Assembly (NCBI GenBank): GCA_001449105.1
Contig: LNIY01000089.1
Span: 1-49,565, forward strand
Reading direction: 5' to 3'
From: Caulobacter vibrioides
Lineage (GTDB): Bacteria; Pseudomonadota; Alphaproteobacteria; Caulobacterales; Caulobacteraceae
DNA length: 49,565 nt
The position numbers and the translations under genes were made by a program. Positions 1-11,838 of the stretch are shown here, piece by piece. Positions within the stretch are counted from its first letter, which is position 1. Every line of letters starts with the position of its first letter. The notes under the pieces were generated by a model. That model made no database searches. It saw only the letters and a program-made list of their open reading frames with translations, and had not been told where the DNA came from.

Positions 1-90
1 GGGGAGCTGTCGCGGAGCGACTGAGGGGGCCGCCGCAGGCGGACACGGCTTTCCCGCCTCACGCGGCTTGCCGCTGAGCTGATGGAGAGG

Positions 91-200
91 GCGCGGGGCG
101 TCCGGGCCTCGCCCGGATGTGTGAGTTTTAAGTACCGTTTCGACGAAGCAGAACGCCCCGCGCGATCGTTATTCCTCAGGCCGGGGCGCGCAGGCCTTTT
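91..200 (+). other. candidate structured RNA with weak terminator
   Basis: An 10-bp GC-rich outer stem (91-100 pairs with 154-163) encloses a perfect 7-bp hairpin with a CTC loop (101-117) and an AT-richer segment containing TTCGACGAA. About 15 bases further, AGGCC (178-182) pairs with GGCCT (193-197) and is followed by TTTT, which looks like a weak Rho-independent terminator on the + strand. The arrangement fits a small structured transcript, but no promoter was recognised and no known RNA family was matched. It could equally be a decayed intergenic repeat. Confidence 0.25.
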
Positions 201-581
201 CCGCCTTTAACCCCTTCCCCATGCAGTGCGCCCCGTTTCTTGGCGGCCAGGCGTGCATGGCGGCGCGGACCCTTGGGCGGGCGGGAAGCCATAGTCGGCA
301 GCTTCCCGATGGATGGGTTTACGTCCCCCATCCTCATTCAAGCCTTCAGGCCCGGCTCACGCCGCTCCTTCAGCCCCGCTCGATCGCATCACCGCCGCAC
401 GCTTCGGGCCGGATCCTTGCGCCCTCTCCCTGCGACGGGACCCGATGATTATGCCGCGGGTTTCAGCGCGTCTGATCGGGGAGGCTGAGAAAGTTGCAAG
501 CGGTTGATCGGGTTCAGGACTTTTCGCTGAACGCCGGGGATGGACGGGGCTCTATCCCCGTACGATCCACAAATCCGTCCA

Positions 582-667
582 ATCCCCGCGAAAGCGGGGA
601 CCCAGGCTTTTTCTGAAGCCAGCAGCGCTCGACGATAAAACACCTGGGTCCCCGCTTTCGCGGGGAT
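582..667. repeat. palindromic intergenic repeat, family A, copy 1
   Basis: Two inverted arms, each itself the small hairpin CCCCGCGAAAGCGGGG followed by ACCCAGG, face each other across about 35 bases. The inner segment (CAGGCTTTTTCTGAA, CGCTCGACGATAAAAC) is almost identical to the second copy at 27084-27170, so the whole 86-bp unit is conserved, not only the arms. This is the pattern of a REP/BIME-like or MITE-like element. Confidence 0.85.
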
Positions 668-763
668 TTTACGGGTGGGATGTGGGCGGCCGGCGCAACG
701 GAAGCTGAAAACGTCCTCCCTCCGGCCCTGCGAGCCACCTCCCCCAGAGGGGGAGGATCTCGG

Positions 764-2055
<1,292 letters not shown>

Positions 2056-2059
<4 letters not shown>

Positions 2060-2895
2060 GTGTCGTTGATCAGGGTCTCGAAGATCAGGCGCCAGCCTTC
2101 GGCGCGCTTTTGCCACACGTGCATATAGTGCGCGGCGACGGGTTTGTTATCGGGTCCGCTCCAAACGGCTTCGCCATGGGTCCAGACGAGGTCGCCGGCG
2201 CCGGACGCGCCGCCGCCCTGCGGGCGCAGCGTGATGGCGCCTGGGCGCAGGGCCAGGCGGGCGGAAACATCGTCGCCGGCCAGGGTCTTGGAGCCCTTGG
2301 GGCCCAGCAGCCAGGCGTCGGGCGCCAGCACGGCCCGGTAGGCGACGGGGGCGTCGGTGGCGGCGGCCGAGGCCAGGGCGGCTTCGGCGTCGCGGGCCTC
2401 CTCGAAGCCCTTGGCCTGGGAGTCCGCGCCGGCCGGGGCCAGCGGGCCGACCTGGGCGGCGGCGTCGGGACCGGGAGCCTTGCCGGGATCGGCCTGCGCC
2501 CCGCCGTCATAGACCCACTTCCATTCGCCTTCCGCGCCCTTGCGCCAGATGGTGGCGTAGTAGCCGCCGCGCCTGTCGTCGATCGACCAGGGCCCGAACG
2601 ACAGGCCAAGGTCGCCGGAGCGGGCGATCACCACCTTCTGCGGCCACCAGAACAGCCTGGGCTCATTGGTTCCCGGCCGCTTGCCGTAGAGCTCGCGGGC
2701 GTTGACTGGTCCCGGCGCGAAGACGATGGCGTCGTCGGCCATGTGCTTGAGGAACGAGCCCTTGATCCCCAGCGCCAGGCCGTCGGCCGCGAAGGCCCGC
2801 TCGGCGGCCTCGATGGGCGCGGCCGATATCTCCTGGGCCAGGGCCGGACCGGCGATGGCTGCGGCGATCAGGGCGGGGGGCAGGATCTTGAGCAT
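2056..2895 (-). CDS. secreted NTF2-like (DUF4440/SnoaL-type) protein
   Basis: The 279-residue protein begins with a clear Sec signal peptide ([21 protein letters not shown]), so it acts outside the cytoplasm. Two NTF2-like halves follow, roughly residues 25-135 and 150-279, both ending in the KW/GWRLIFE type strand typical of DUF4440/SnoaL folds. Such folds bind small molecules or act as isomerases or hydrolases; no catalytic function can be assigned here. An in-frame GTC/ATG region upstream would add 17 residues ahead of the signal peptide, so the internal ATG at 2895 was chosen. It sits between hslV and hslU, overlapping the hslU start by 4 bases, an unusual position for an envelope protein. 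Confidence 0.85.
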
Positions 2896-2940
2896 GGTGT
2901 CGGGTCCTCGAACGCCAGCTTCTGTCTGGTCCACTCTAAC

Positions 2941-3045
2941 CGTCATCCCGGCCGCAGCGAAGCGGAGAGCCGGGACCCAGGGGCCGCGGCACTGCCGCTC
3001 GCTCCTGGGTCCCGGATAAGCGCTGCGCGCTTTCCGGGATGACGA
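2941..3045. repeat. palindromic intergenic repeat, family B, copy 1
   Basis: The outer arms are CGTCATCCCGG and CCGGGATGACG, the inner arms CGGGACCCAGG and CCTGGGTCCCGG. The element lies between the hslV stop and the next gene on the same strand. It is the only copy of this family in the window that is not at a convergent junction, and a transcript reading from hslV to hslU must pass through it. Confidence 0.88.
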
Positions 3046-3055
3046 AGGAGGGAAC

Positions 3056-3619
3056 CTACAGCCCTTCGACCGTCAGATTGCCGTTGGTGTAGACGCAGAT
3101 CTCGGCGGCGATGGCCATGGCGCGGCGGGCGATCTCTTCGGCGGTGAGGTCCTGGTCGATCAGGGCCTTGGCGGCGGCGAGCGCGTAGTTGCCGCCCGAG
3201 CCGATGGCCGCGACCGCGCCGCCGCCGGGGCTCTCGCCCGGCTCCAGCACGTCGCCGACGCCGGTGACGGTGTAGATGGCGTCCTTGTCGGCGACCAGCA
3301 GCATGGCCTCCAGGCGGCGCAGGTAGCGGTCGGTGCGCCAGTCCTTGGCCAGATCCACGCAGGCCCGGGCCAGCTGGTTGGGATACTGCTCGAGCTTGGC
3401 TTCCAGCCGCTCGATCAGGGTGAAGGCGTCGGCCGTGGCCCCGGCGAAACCGGCGACGACCGCGCCTCCGGCCAGGCGGCGGACCTTGCGGGCGTTGCCC
3501 TTGACGACGGTTGGGCCCATGGACACCTGTCCGTCGCCGGCGATCACGGTCTGGCCGTTCTTGCGCACCGCGAGAATGGTGGTGCCGTGCCAGTCGGGGA
3601 ACGAGTTCGAGCTTTGCAT
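3056..3619 (-). CDS. hslV: HslV, peptidase subunit of the HslVU protease
   Basis: N-terminal-nucleophile threonine peptidase forming the dodecameric core of HslVU in the cytoplasm. The start at 3619 gives 187 residues with a short propeptide ([12 protein letters not shown]) before TTILAVR; Thr13 is then the catalytic N-terminal threonine after processing, as in alphaproteobacterial HslV. Conserved segments include [11 protein letters not shown] and the [14 protein letters not shown] motif. A longer frame with an ATG at 3655 would overlap the divergent gene and extend the propeptide, so it was not used. The divergent gene begins 41 bp away. hslU is not directly adjacent: a repeat and a secreted-protein gene intervene. 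Confidence 0.96.
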   Translation of the reverse strand: MQSSNSFPDWHGTTILAVRKNGQTVIAGDGQVSMGPTVVKGNARKVRRLAGGAVVAGFAGATADAFTLIERLEAKLEQYPNQLARACVDLAKDWRTDRYLRRLEAMLLVADKDAIYTVTGVGDVLEPGESPGGGAVAAIGSGGNYALAAAKALIDQDLTAEEIARRAMAIAAEICVYTNGNLTVEGL

Positions 3620-3627
3620 GGCTTCGC

Positions 3628-3656
3628 ATGTGGCGAGGCCGGCCTGGAGGGTCAAG
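3628..3656 (-). promoter_or_regulatory. possible heat-shock (sigma-32 type) promoter of hslV
   Basis: On the minus strand CTTGACC is followed 14 bases later by CGCCACAT, resembling the CTTGAAA/CCCCAT pattern of sigma-32 promoters. The transcript would start at or very near the hslV ATG, implying a leaderless or nearly leaderless mRNA. The match is partial and the call rests mainly on hslVU being a heat-shock operon in other bacteria. Confidence 0.28.
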
Positions 3657-3660
3657 CGCC

Positions 3661-4398
3661 ATGAGCTTTTCGGAACGCGAGGTCGAGCGCTACGCCCGCC
3701 ACCTGGTGCTGCGCGAGATCGGCGGGCCGGGACAGCAAAGGCTGAAGGCGGCCAGGGTTCTGCTGGTCGGCGCAGGCGGCCTGGGCGCGCCGGCCGCGCT
3801 CTATCTGGCGGCCGCGGGCGTCGGCACGATCGGCATCGCCGACGCCGATGAGGTGTCGCTGTCGAACCTGCAGCGGCAGGTGCTCTATGCCGAGGCCGAC
3901 GTCGGCCAGCCCAAGGTCGAGGCGGCCGCCGCGCATCTGGCGGCGCTGAACCCGAACGTGACGGTCGTTCCCCACCCCGTCTGGCTGGAGGCGAGCAACG
4001 CTCGCGAGATCGTCCGCGGCTACGACCTGGTGCTGGACGGCACCGACGACTTTTCCACCCGCTTCGCCGTCAGCGACGCCTGCCTGGCCGAGGGCAAGAC
4101 CCTGGTCAGCGGGGCCCTGGGCCGCTGGACCGGTCAGGTGGGGGTGTTCCACGGCCAGCCCTGCTATCGCTGCCTGGTGCCCGAGATCCCGCCGGACGCC
4201 GAGACCTGCGCCCTGGTCGGCGTGGTCGGCGCGCTGGCGGGCGTGATCGGCTCGATGATGGCGCTGGAGGCGGTGAAGGTCATCGCGGGCGCCGGCCAGC
4301 CGCTGTCGGGGCGCCTTCTGATCTACGACGCCCTGGCGGCCGAGACGCGCACGGTGCGCATCGGCGCGGATCCTGGATGTCCCGCCTGCGGAGCATAG
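3661..4398 (+). CDS. HesA/MoeB/ThiF family sulfur-carrier adenylyltransferase
   Basis: E1-like enzyme that adenylates the C-terminal glycine of a ubiquitin-like sulfur carrier (MoaD or ThiS) for molybdopterin or thiamine synthesis. The 245-residue protein has the N-terminal [13 protein letters not shown] helix, the ATP loop VGAGGLGAP, the NLQRQVLY segment, and two zinc cysteine pairs, CYRC near residue 165 and CPAC at the C-terminus. It lacks the rhodanese domain of some relatives. The carrier and partner genes are not nearby, so MoeB and ThiF cannot be separated. It is divergent from hslV with only 41 bp between starts. Confidence 0.9.
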   Translation: MSFSEREVERYARHLVLREIGGPGQQRLKAARVLLVGAGGLGAPAALYLAAAGVGTIGIADADEVSLSNLQRQVLYAEADVGQPKVEAAAAHLAALNPNVTVVPHPVWLEASNAREIVRGYDLVLDGTDDFSTRFAVSDACLAEGKTLVSGALGRWTGQVGVFHGQPCYRCLVPEIPPDAETCALVGVVGALAGVIGSMMALEAVKVIAGAGQPLSGRLLIYDALAAETRTVRIGADPGCPACGA

Positions 4399-4466
4399 CG
4401 CCGTTCGGCGAAAACCTTGTGCCTACGGGGCTTTACGGGGTCGAGGCGGCGGAACGTTTGGTCTAG

Positions 4467-6044
<1,578 letters not shown>

Positions 6045-6061
6045 GGCGCAGTGCGTGGTCC

Positions 6062-6150
6062 TCGTCCTTCGACAGGCTCAGGATGAGGACCATTTCTCAG
6101 GCTCGGTGGATCTGTCGAAACCCTCACCCTGAGCTTGTCGAAGGGCGAGG
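6062..6150. repeat. inverted repeat, family D, at a convergent junction
   Basis: The left arm contains CCTTCGACAGGCTCAGGATGAG and the right arm the inverted CTCACCCTGAGCTTGTCGAAGG, about 40 bases apart. This arm sequence recurs in intergenic spaces of many high-GC proteobacteria. Only one copy is visible in this window. It fills most of the gap between the CoA-transferase stop and the S9 peptidase stop. Confidence 0.8.
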
Positions 6151-6165
6151 GTTTCGCTTCAGCCC

Positions 6166-8217
6166 CTAAGCGAACCCCTTGCGGATGTGCTCGACCGACT
6201 TGGTCAGGACCAGCTTCCAGTTGTCGTCCGACCAGTCGCGGTGGCCCACGCCCTTCATCTCGACGTGCTCGCAGGGCTTGCCGGCGGCCTTCAGGGCCTT
6301 GGCCATGATCTTCGACTGCTTGGGCGTGACGATGGTGTCCTCGGTGCCGTGGATCAGCAGCACCGGGGCCTTGATCTCGGCGGCGCGTTCGGAGGGCGAG
6401 GCGGCGAGCATCATCGCCTTGTCGGTCTTGGGATCGCCGATGGTCTTGCACCAATAGGCGTAGGCGTCGGAATCCGCGCCGTCTTCCGACTTGGAGAAGG
6501 CCAGGCTTTCGACGAGGTCGGCGTCGCCGGCGATCGAGACGACGGCCTTGTAGAGGTCGGGACGGCGGACCGCCCCCATCAGGGCCGCATAGCCGCCATA
6601 GCTGACGCCGCAGATGGCGATGCGGTTCGGGTCGGCCGCGCCGGAGGCCACGACCTGGGCCACGGCGTCCTCGACGTCCTCCTGCATCAGGTCGCCCCAA
6701 TGCTTGCGGCCGGCGTTGGCGAAGGCCTTGCCGTAGCCGCCCGAGCCCCGGAAGTTGGGCTGTAGCACCAGCCAACCCTGGGCGGCCAGGGCCTGGGCGA
6801 ACAGGTCGAAGCTCAGGTTGTCGCGCACCTCGGGCCCGCCGTGCGGCAGCACCACCATCGGCCGGGGCTTGTCCGACGCGATCACCGGCGTCGTCAGGTA
6901 GGCGGTGATGGTCTGGCCGTCGCGGGTCCTGACCGGCAGGGCCTTCATCGGCGCCAGGCGCTCCTGCGTCAGCCAGGGCCGCTTGTCGCCCAGCAGGCGC
7001 AGGTCCTTCCTGGCCACGTCGTACAGCCAGAAGGCGCCGGGATGGCGCGGGCCGCTGACGAAGAAGATGAACCGGTTGTGGTCGGCGCTGACGTCGAACG
7101 GGGTGACGTTGCACTCGCCGCCGAAATAGGCGTTCACGCCCTTGTAGTGGGCCGCCAGCTTCGGATCGAGGAAGCGGTGGTTGGCGCGGTCGTCGCTGAC
7201 CGAGATGCTGAGCGCCTTGTAGCTCTCGTCGTAGAACACGCCCTGGATCGGCCGCTTGTCGTCGTGCGAGACCACCTCGCCGACGCTCATCGACCGGGTG
7301 TCGAACCGCCGGATGGTGGGCATGTCGGCGCCCTCGTCGGTCGACAGCATCAGGAGCACGCCGGGTTCCGGCGTCGGGGCGACGAACTCCAGGTCCGACA
7401 GCTTCTTCAGCTCGTTGCGGCGGACCTTCCTGTAGAGCTTCCAGTCCTTTTCGCCGGGGGCGCGGACCATGACGCTGACCACGGTGCCCCGGGCGTTGGA
7501 GTCGTAGCGGATCACCGGCACGCCGTTCTGGGTGTACCAGCCGTCGGTCGACAACGAGCCGCGCTCCAGCATGACGGCCTCGCCGGTGTAGACGTCGACC
7601 AGGTAAAGCGTCTCGCACTCGGTGACGGTGTCCCAGATCTGCATGAGGATCCGCTTGGCGTCGGTGTTCATCCGGTCGACCACGTTGGCCAGATTGAACT
7701 GCCGCCTCATCACCCCTTTCTGGTTGTTGAACAGCACCACCGGGTCGCGGCCGTCGGCGCCGATCGCCAGGATGCGGCGGACGGGTATGGGAATGAACTC
7801 GCCGTAGAAATAGAGGCCCTGGGCGTGGCCCTTGGCGTCCTTGGTCATCCGGACCCAGATGAGCAGGCGCTCCTCGTTGGCCCATTCCACCTGGTCGACG
7901 ACGGTCTCGCCCAGCTGCACCGGCTTGATCGACTCGTCGCCGCCGTCGGTCTCGTAGAAGATGATCAGGGCGTTGGTCTTGTCGCCCTTCCTGCGCTCCA
8001 CGAGGATGGCCACGCGGGAACCGTCCGGCGACAGGGCGGTGTCGAGCACCTCGGCGCCCTGCAGCAGTTCGTCGACGCTGGGCGGGACGATCACGGCCCT
8101 GTCGGACTTGGCTTCCGCGCCCTTGGCGTCGGCCCTCTTTTCGTCGGCGGCGAAGGCGTGGTCGATGGCCAGCGGCGCCGACGAGGCGGCCGCGATCACA
8201 AGACGGCGAGTAAGCAA
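6166..8217 (-). CDS. S9 family prolyl-oligopeptidase-like serine peptidase, secreted
   Basis: Alpha/beta-hydrolase peptidase with an N-terminal beta-propeller, expected to cleave short peptides in the periplasm. About residues 45-420 hold propeller-like segments (ALSPDGSRVAILV); the catalytic domain follows, with Ser in GVSYGGYAAL near residue 538, Asp in IHGTEDTIV near 627 and His in GVGHRDW near 657. No ATG gives a sensible N-terminus. TTG at 8217 yields a signal-like MLTRRLVIAAASSAPLAIDHAFA and 683 residues; an ATG at 8280 would add 21 residues of non-signal character. The start is therefore uncertain, the family is not. The next gene upstream on the same strand ends 116 bp away. Confidence 0.88.
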   Translation of the reverse strand: MLTRRLVIAAASSAPLAIDHAFAADEKRADAKGAEAKSDRAVIVPPSVDELLQGAEVLDTALSPDGSRVAILVERRKGDKTNALIIFYETDGGDESIKPVQLGETVVDQVEWANEERLLIWVRMTKDAKGHAQGLYFYGEFIPIPVRRILAIGADGRDPVVLFNNQKGVMRRQFNLANVVDRMNTDAKRILMQIWDTVTECETLYLVDVYTGEAVMLERGSLSTDGWYTQNGVPVIRYDSNARGTVVSVMVRAPGEKDWKLYRKVRRNELKKLSDLEFVAPTPEPGVLLMLSTDEGADMPTIRRFDTRSMSVGEVVSHDDKRPIQGVFYDESYKALSISVSDDRANHRFLDPKLAAHYKGVNAYFGGECNVTPFDVSADHNRFIFFVSGPRHPGAFWLYDVARKDLRLLGDKRPWLTQERLAPMKALPVRTRDGQTITAYLTTPVIASDKPRPMVVLPHGGPEVRDNLSFDLFAQALAAQGWLVLQPNFRGSGGYGKAFANAGRKHWGDLMQEDVEDAVAQVVASGAADPNRIAICGVSYGGYAALMGAVRRPDLYKAVVSIAGDADLVESLAFSKSEDGADSDAYAYWCKTIGDPKTDKAMMLAASPSERAAEIKAPVLLIHGTEDTIVTPKQSKIMAKALKAAGKPCEHVEMKGVGHRDWSDDNWKLVLTKSVEHIRKGFA

Positions 8218-8333
8218 GGCGGCCCCCCGGTCGCACTGAAGGTTACAGGCGCGGGCTCCAGCGCCCCGCGCGCCAAACACTCGCGAGTTTCGTCAAGCTT
8301 TGCAATTGCAAGATGCGGCCGCCCGAGAGGCGG

Positions 8334-9320
8334 TCACAGCATGGCGGGGGTGACCCGGTCGGGCGGCCGGTGGCCGTCCATGAAGGTCTTCACGTTGACG
8401 ATGACCTTCTCGCCCATGTCGATGCGGCCCTCGACCGTGGCCGAGCCCATGTGCGGCAGCAGCACGACGTTGGGCAGCTTCAGCAGCTTGGGATTGATGG
8501 CCGGCTCGTGCTCGTAGACGTCCAGGCCCGCGCCGGCGATCTCGCCCCTGGCCAGCATGTTGGCCAGCGCCCCCTCGTCGATGACCTCGCCGCGGGCGGT
8601 GTTGACGACGATGGCGTGCGGCCGCAGCAGCTTCAGCCGCCGGGCCGACAGCAGGTGGTAGGTGGCCGGGGTGTGCGGGCAGTTGATCGAGATGATGTCC
8701 ATCCGGGCCAGCATCTGGTCGAGGCTTTCCCAGTAGGTGCAGCCCAGCTCCTCGGCGATGCGCGGGCTGACCGGCTTGCGGTTGTGGTAATGCACCTGCA
8801 TGCCGAAGGCCTTGGCGCGGCGGGCCACGGCCTGGCCGATGCGGCCCATGCCGACGATGCCCAGGCGCTTGCCCCACAGGCGGCGGCCCAGCATCCAGGT
8901 CGGCGACCAGCCGTGGAAGTCGCCGGCCTTGACCACCTCGGCGCCTTCGACCACCCGGCGGGCGGCCGCCATGATCAGGGTCATGGTCAGGTCGGCGGTG
9001 TCCTCGGTGAGAACGCCCGGGGTGTTGGTGACGATGATCCCCCGCGCGTTGGCGGTGGCGACGTCGATATTGTCGACCCCGGCCCCGAAATTGGCGATCA
9101 GCTTGAGCCGCTCGCCGGATCGCGACAGAAGGCGCGAGTCGATGCGATCGGTGATGGTCGGCACCAGCACGTCGGCCCGTCCCATGGCCTCGACCAGCTC
9201 GTCGGCGGTCATCGGCTGGTCGGACAGGTTCAGTTCGGTGTCGAACAGTTCGCACATGCGCGTCTCGACCGGATCGGGCAGCTTGCGCGTGACGACGACT
9301 TTGAGCTTGCGGGCAGGCAT
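8334..9320 (-). CDS. D-2-hydroxyacid dehydrogenase (glyoxylate/hydroxypyruvate reductase type)
   Basis: NAD(P)H-dependent reductase of 2-oxo acids such as glyoxylate. The 328-residue product has the Rossmann fingerprint GIVGMGRIGQAVARRAKAFG (154-173), the catalytic Arg243 in NTARGEV, Glu272 in DVYEHEP, and His290 in LLPHMGS. HNRKP after the second Rossmann strand places an arginine where a phosphate could bind, so NADPH use is possible. Start MPARKLKVVV at 9320 was chosen because upstream in-frame sequence runs into the divergent SH3 gene. GyaR and GhrB are both plausible relatives; the substrate cannot be fixed from sequence. Confidence 0.9.
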   Translation of the reverse strand: MPARKLKVVVTRKLPDPVETRMCELFDTELNLSDQPMTADELVEAMGRADVLVPTITDRIDSRLLSRSGERLKLIANFGAGVDNIDVATANARGIIVTNTPGVLTEDTADLTMTLIMAAARRVVEGAEVVKAGDFHGWSPTWMLGRRLWGKRLGIVGMGRIGQAVARRAKAFGMQVHYHNRKPVSPRIAEELGCTYWESLDQMLARMDIISINCPHTPATYHLLSARRLKLLRPHAIVVNTARGEVIDEGALANMLARGEIAGAGLDVYEHEPAINPKLLKLPNVVLLPHMGSATVEGRIDMGEKVIVNVKTFMDGHRPPDRVTPAML

Positions 9321-9393
9321 GGGCGGTCCGAAAAGCCTTTCCCTGACGGGCGTTGGAAATCTGTAGCAAAGGGGCCGGAAGCGGCCAAGCAAC

Positions 9394-9948
9394 ATGCCGG
9401 TGAAATGCAAACATCGTTCGCTGTGCGGAGTGACCTTGGGCGGGTGGGCGCTGGGCGGTCTGGCGGCGGCGAGCCTGCTTCTGGCGGGGCCCGCCCTCGC
9501 CCAGGCCCCGGCCACGACGCCGTCGGGCCTGCCGGTGCCGCGCTACGTCGTGCTGAAGTACGGCGAGGTCAATGCGCGCCAGGGTCCGGACGAACAGCAC
9601 CGGCTGCTGTGGATCTACAAGGCCAAGGGCCTGCCGGTGCAGGTGGTGGCCGAAACCCGCGAGTGGCGGCGGATCTGCGATCCCGAAGGGGGTCTTGCCT
9701 GGGTGCACAAACGCACCACCGACGGCCGGCGCACCGCCATGCGGGTGCAGGACAGCCCCCTGCCCCTGCGCGCCTCGCCCAAGCCGGAGTCGCGGATCAG
9801 CGCCTATCTGGCCGGCCGCTCGATCGCCAATCTCGACAAGTGCGAGAAGGGCTGGTGCCGGCTGAAGGCCGACGGAGCCTCGGGCTGGGCGCCGGAAGGC
9901 GATATCTGGGGGGCGAAAGAGGCCTTGCAGTGTCCGGAAGGGCGCTGA
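9394..9948 (+). CDS. exported protein with two bacterial SH3-like domains
   Basis: The 184-residue protein has a positively charged N-terminus and a hydrophobic stretch (GGWALGGLAAASLLLAGPALA) with an Ala-x-Ala cleavage site near residue 36, so it should be periplasmic. Two SH3-like repeats follow, about 50-110 (VNARQGPDEQHR, LAWVHK) and 118-175 (LPLRASPKPES, GWCRLKADGASGWAPE). Such domains often bind peptidoglycan or other envelope polymers. It is divergent from the hydroxyacid dehydrogenase with 73 bp between starts. No specific role can be assigned. Confidence 0.85.
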   Translation: MPVKCKHRSLCGVTLGGWALGGLAAASLLLAGPALAQAPATTPSGLPVPRYVVLKYGEVNARQGPDEQHRLLWIYKAKGLPVQVVAETREWRRICDPEGGLAWVHKRTTDGRRTAMRVQDSPLPLRASPKPESRISAYLAGRSIANLDKCEKGWCRLKADGASGWAPEGDIWGAKEALQCPEGR

Positions 9949-10034
9949 TTTAGGCCCCTTTCGGCGCGGCTCTCACCAATTGTCGCCGAATGTAACATTG
10001 AGGCCCGCCCCGGCGCCGTGCTAGGGGCGTTCGC

Positions 10035-10550
10035 ATGCAAAAGAGCGCCTACACCTTCGAAGAGCTCCTGGCCTGCGGCCGGGGCGAAATGTTCGGACCC
10101 GGCAACGCCCAGCTGCCCGTGCCCCCGATGCTGATGTTCGATCGCATCGTCCGGATCGAATCCGAGGGCGGCAAGTACGGCAAGGGCTATGTCGAAGCCG
10201 AATTCGACATCAAGCCGGACCTCTGGTTCTTCGGTTGCCACTTCATCGGCGACCCCGTCATGCCCGGGTGCCTCGGCCTGGACGCCATGTGGCAGCTGGT
10301 CGGCTTCTTCCTGGGCTGGTCGGGCGCTCCCGGCCGCGGCCGCGCCCTGGGCGTGGGCGAGGTGAAGTTCACCGGCCAGGTGACCCCCGAGGTCAAGAAG
10401 GTCGTCTACAAGATCGACCTCAAGCGCGTGATCATGCGCAAGCTGGTCATGGGCATCGGCGACGGCGTCATGGAAGCCGACGGCAAGGTGATCTACGAAA
10501 CCAAGGACCTCAAGGTCGGCCTGTTCACGGCCGAACAGATGGCGGGTTGA
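10035..10550 (+). CDS. fabA: 3-hydroxydecanoyl-ACP dehydratase/isomerase
   Basis: Introduces the cis double bond of unsaturated fatty acids by dehydrating 3-hydroxydecanoyl-ACP and isomerising the trans-2 to the cis-3 product. At 171 residues it has the FabA length; the hot-dog active site is [14 protein letters not shown] with His69 and Asp83 in LGLDAMWQ, matching E. coli His70 and Asp84. fabB follows 72 bp downstream, the usual partner pair. Confidence 0.97.
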   Translation: MQKSAYTFEELLACGRGEMFGPGNAQLPVPPMLMFDRIVRIESEGGKYGKGYVEAEFDIKPDLWFFGCHFIGDPVMPGCLGLDAMWQLVGFFLGWSGAPGRGRALGVGEVKFTGQVTPEVKKVVYKIDLKRVIMRKLVMGIGDGVMEADGKVIYETKDLKVGLFTAEQMAG

Positions 10551-10622
10551 TCCAACCGACAGGCTGGCCGTTCTTGTCAAAAGAGCTGGCTCCGGCGGGA
10601 TCGGGGAGAAAGAGGTACTGAT

Positions 10623-11837
10623 ATGCGTCGCGTCGTCGTCACGGGACTGGGCGTCGTCTCGTCCATCGGCAACAACGCCAACGAGGTGCTGGCTTCGCTG
10701 CGCGAGGCCAAGTCCGGCGTGGTCGCCGCGCCGGAGTACGCGGAGCTGGGCTTCCGCTGCCAGGTGCATGCCGCGCCCAAGATCGAGTGGGAAGGCCTGG
10801 TCGATCGCCGGGCCGCGCGCTTCCTGGCGCCCGGCACGGCCTATGCGCACATCGCCATGGAGCAGGCCATCGCCGATTCCGGGCTCGAGGAGGCCCAGGT
10901 CTCCCACGAGCGCACCGGCCTGATCGTCGGTTCGGGCGGTCCGTCCACCCGCGTCATCGTCGAGGCCGCGGCCACGACGAAGGAGAAGGGGCCCAAGCGG
11001 ATCGGTCCGTTCGCGGTGCCCAAGGCCATGAGCTCGGGTCCGTCGGCGGTGCTGTCGACCTGGTTCAAGATCCGCGGGATCAACTATTCGATCAGCTCGG
11101 CCTGCGCGACCAGCGCCCACTGCATCGGCGCGGGCGCCGAGCAGATCCAGCTGGGCAAGCAGGACATCGTCTTCGCCGGCGGCTGCGAGGAGCTGGACTG
11201 GACCCTGTCGAACCTGTTCGACGCCATGGGCGCCATGAGCACCAACTTCAACGACCGCCCGGCCGTGGCCAGCCGCGCCTACGACAAGGACCGCGACGGC
11301 TTCGTGATCGCCGGCGGCGCTGGGATTGTTGTTCTCGAAGAGTACGAGCACGCCAAGGCGCGCGGGGCCAAGATCTACGGCGAACTGATCGGCTACGCGG
11401 CCAACTCCGACGGCTACGACATGGTCGCCCCGTCGGGCGAGGGCGCGGCCCGCTGCATGAAGCTGGCCATGGCGCAGGCCGGCGGCCGGACCATCGACTA
11501 CCTGAACCCGCACGGCACCTCGACGCCGGTCGGCGACAGCAAGGAGATGGGCGCGGTGCGCGAGGTGTTCGGCGACAAGGCGCCGCTGATCTCGTCGACC
11601 AAGTCGCTGACCGGCCACAGCCTCGGCGCGGCCGGCGCCCAGGAGGCGATCTACAGCATCCTGATGCTGAAGAACGGCTTCGCGGCCGAAAGCGCCAACA
11701 TCGAGAACCTCGATCCCGAGTTCGCCGACCTGCCGATCCTGCGCGAGCGGTCGGACAAGCCGCTCGACACGGTGATGTCCAACAGCTTCGGCTTCGGCGG
11801 CACCAACGGCACGCTGATCTTCGGCCAGGTCGACTAA
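10623..11837 (+). CDS. fabB: beta-ketoacyl-ACP synthase I
   Basis: Condensing enzyme that elongates acyl-ACPs and is required to extend the cis-3-decenoyl product of FabA. The 404-residue sequence has the nucleophile Cys161 in [10 protein letters not shown], and the two catalytic histidines in [11 protein letters not shown] and [12 protein letters not shown]. It ends in [13 protein letters not shown] as is typical. AGAAAGAGGT lies just ahead of the ATG. The following frame begins one base after the fabB stop, suggesting coupled translation. Confidence 0.97.
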   Translation: MRRVVVTGLGVVSSIGNNANEVLASLREAKSGVVAAPEYAELGFRCQVHAAPKIEWEGLVDRRAARFLAPGTAYAHIAMEQAIADSGLEEAQVSHERTGLIVGSGGPSTRVIVEAAATTKEKGPKRIGPFAVPKAMSSGPSAVLSTWFKIRGINYSISSACATSAHCIGAGAEQIQLGKQDIVFAGGCEELDWTLSNLFDAMGAMSTNFNDRPAVASRAYDKDRDGFVIAGGAGIVVLEEYEHAKARGAKIYGELIGYAANSDGYDMVAPSGEGAARCMKLAMAQAGGRTIDYLNPHGTSTPVGDSKEMGAVREVFGDKAPLISSTKSLTGHSLGAAGAQEAIYSILMLKNGFAAESANIENLDPEFADLPILRERSDKPLDTVMSNSFGFGGTNGTLIFGQVD

Positions 11838-11838
11838 G

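Larger units (their letters stand above)
1..763. other. non-coding stretch downstream of hslU
   Basis: No open frame here has convincing coding character. The stretch is rich in hairpins: 91-100 with 154-163, 101-107 with 111-117, 311-317 with 327-333, 512-517 with 527-532 and 544-549 with 556-561. A palindromic repeat occupies 582-667. Just before the hslU stop, 735-755 holds a CCTCCCCC/GGGGGAGG hairpin that resembles the third repeat family described at 29190 and 48513. The extreme left end is the contig start, so the tail of a neighbouring gene or repeat could be cut off here. Confidence 0.6.

Noticed and set aside
176..292. 38-codon basic open frame on the minus strand near the contig start
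   Set aside because: It has a plausible upstream GGGAAG but no recognisable family, and overlaps a structured region; too short to support from one sequence.
9949..10034. fabA promoter elements (TTGTCG and GCTAGG)
   Set aside because: The hexamers resemble Caulobacter housekeeping motifs, but their spacing is far too wide to be one promoter.
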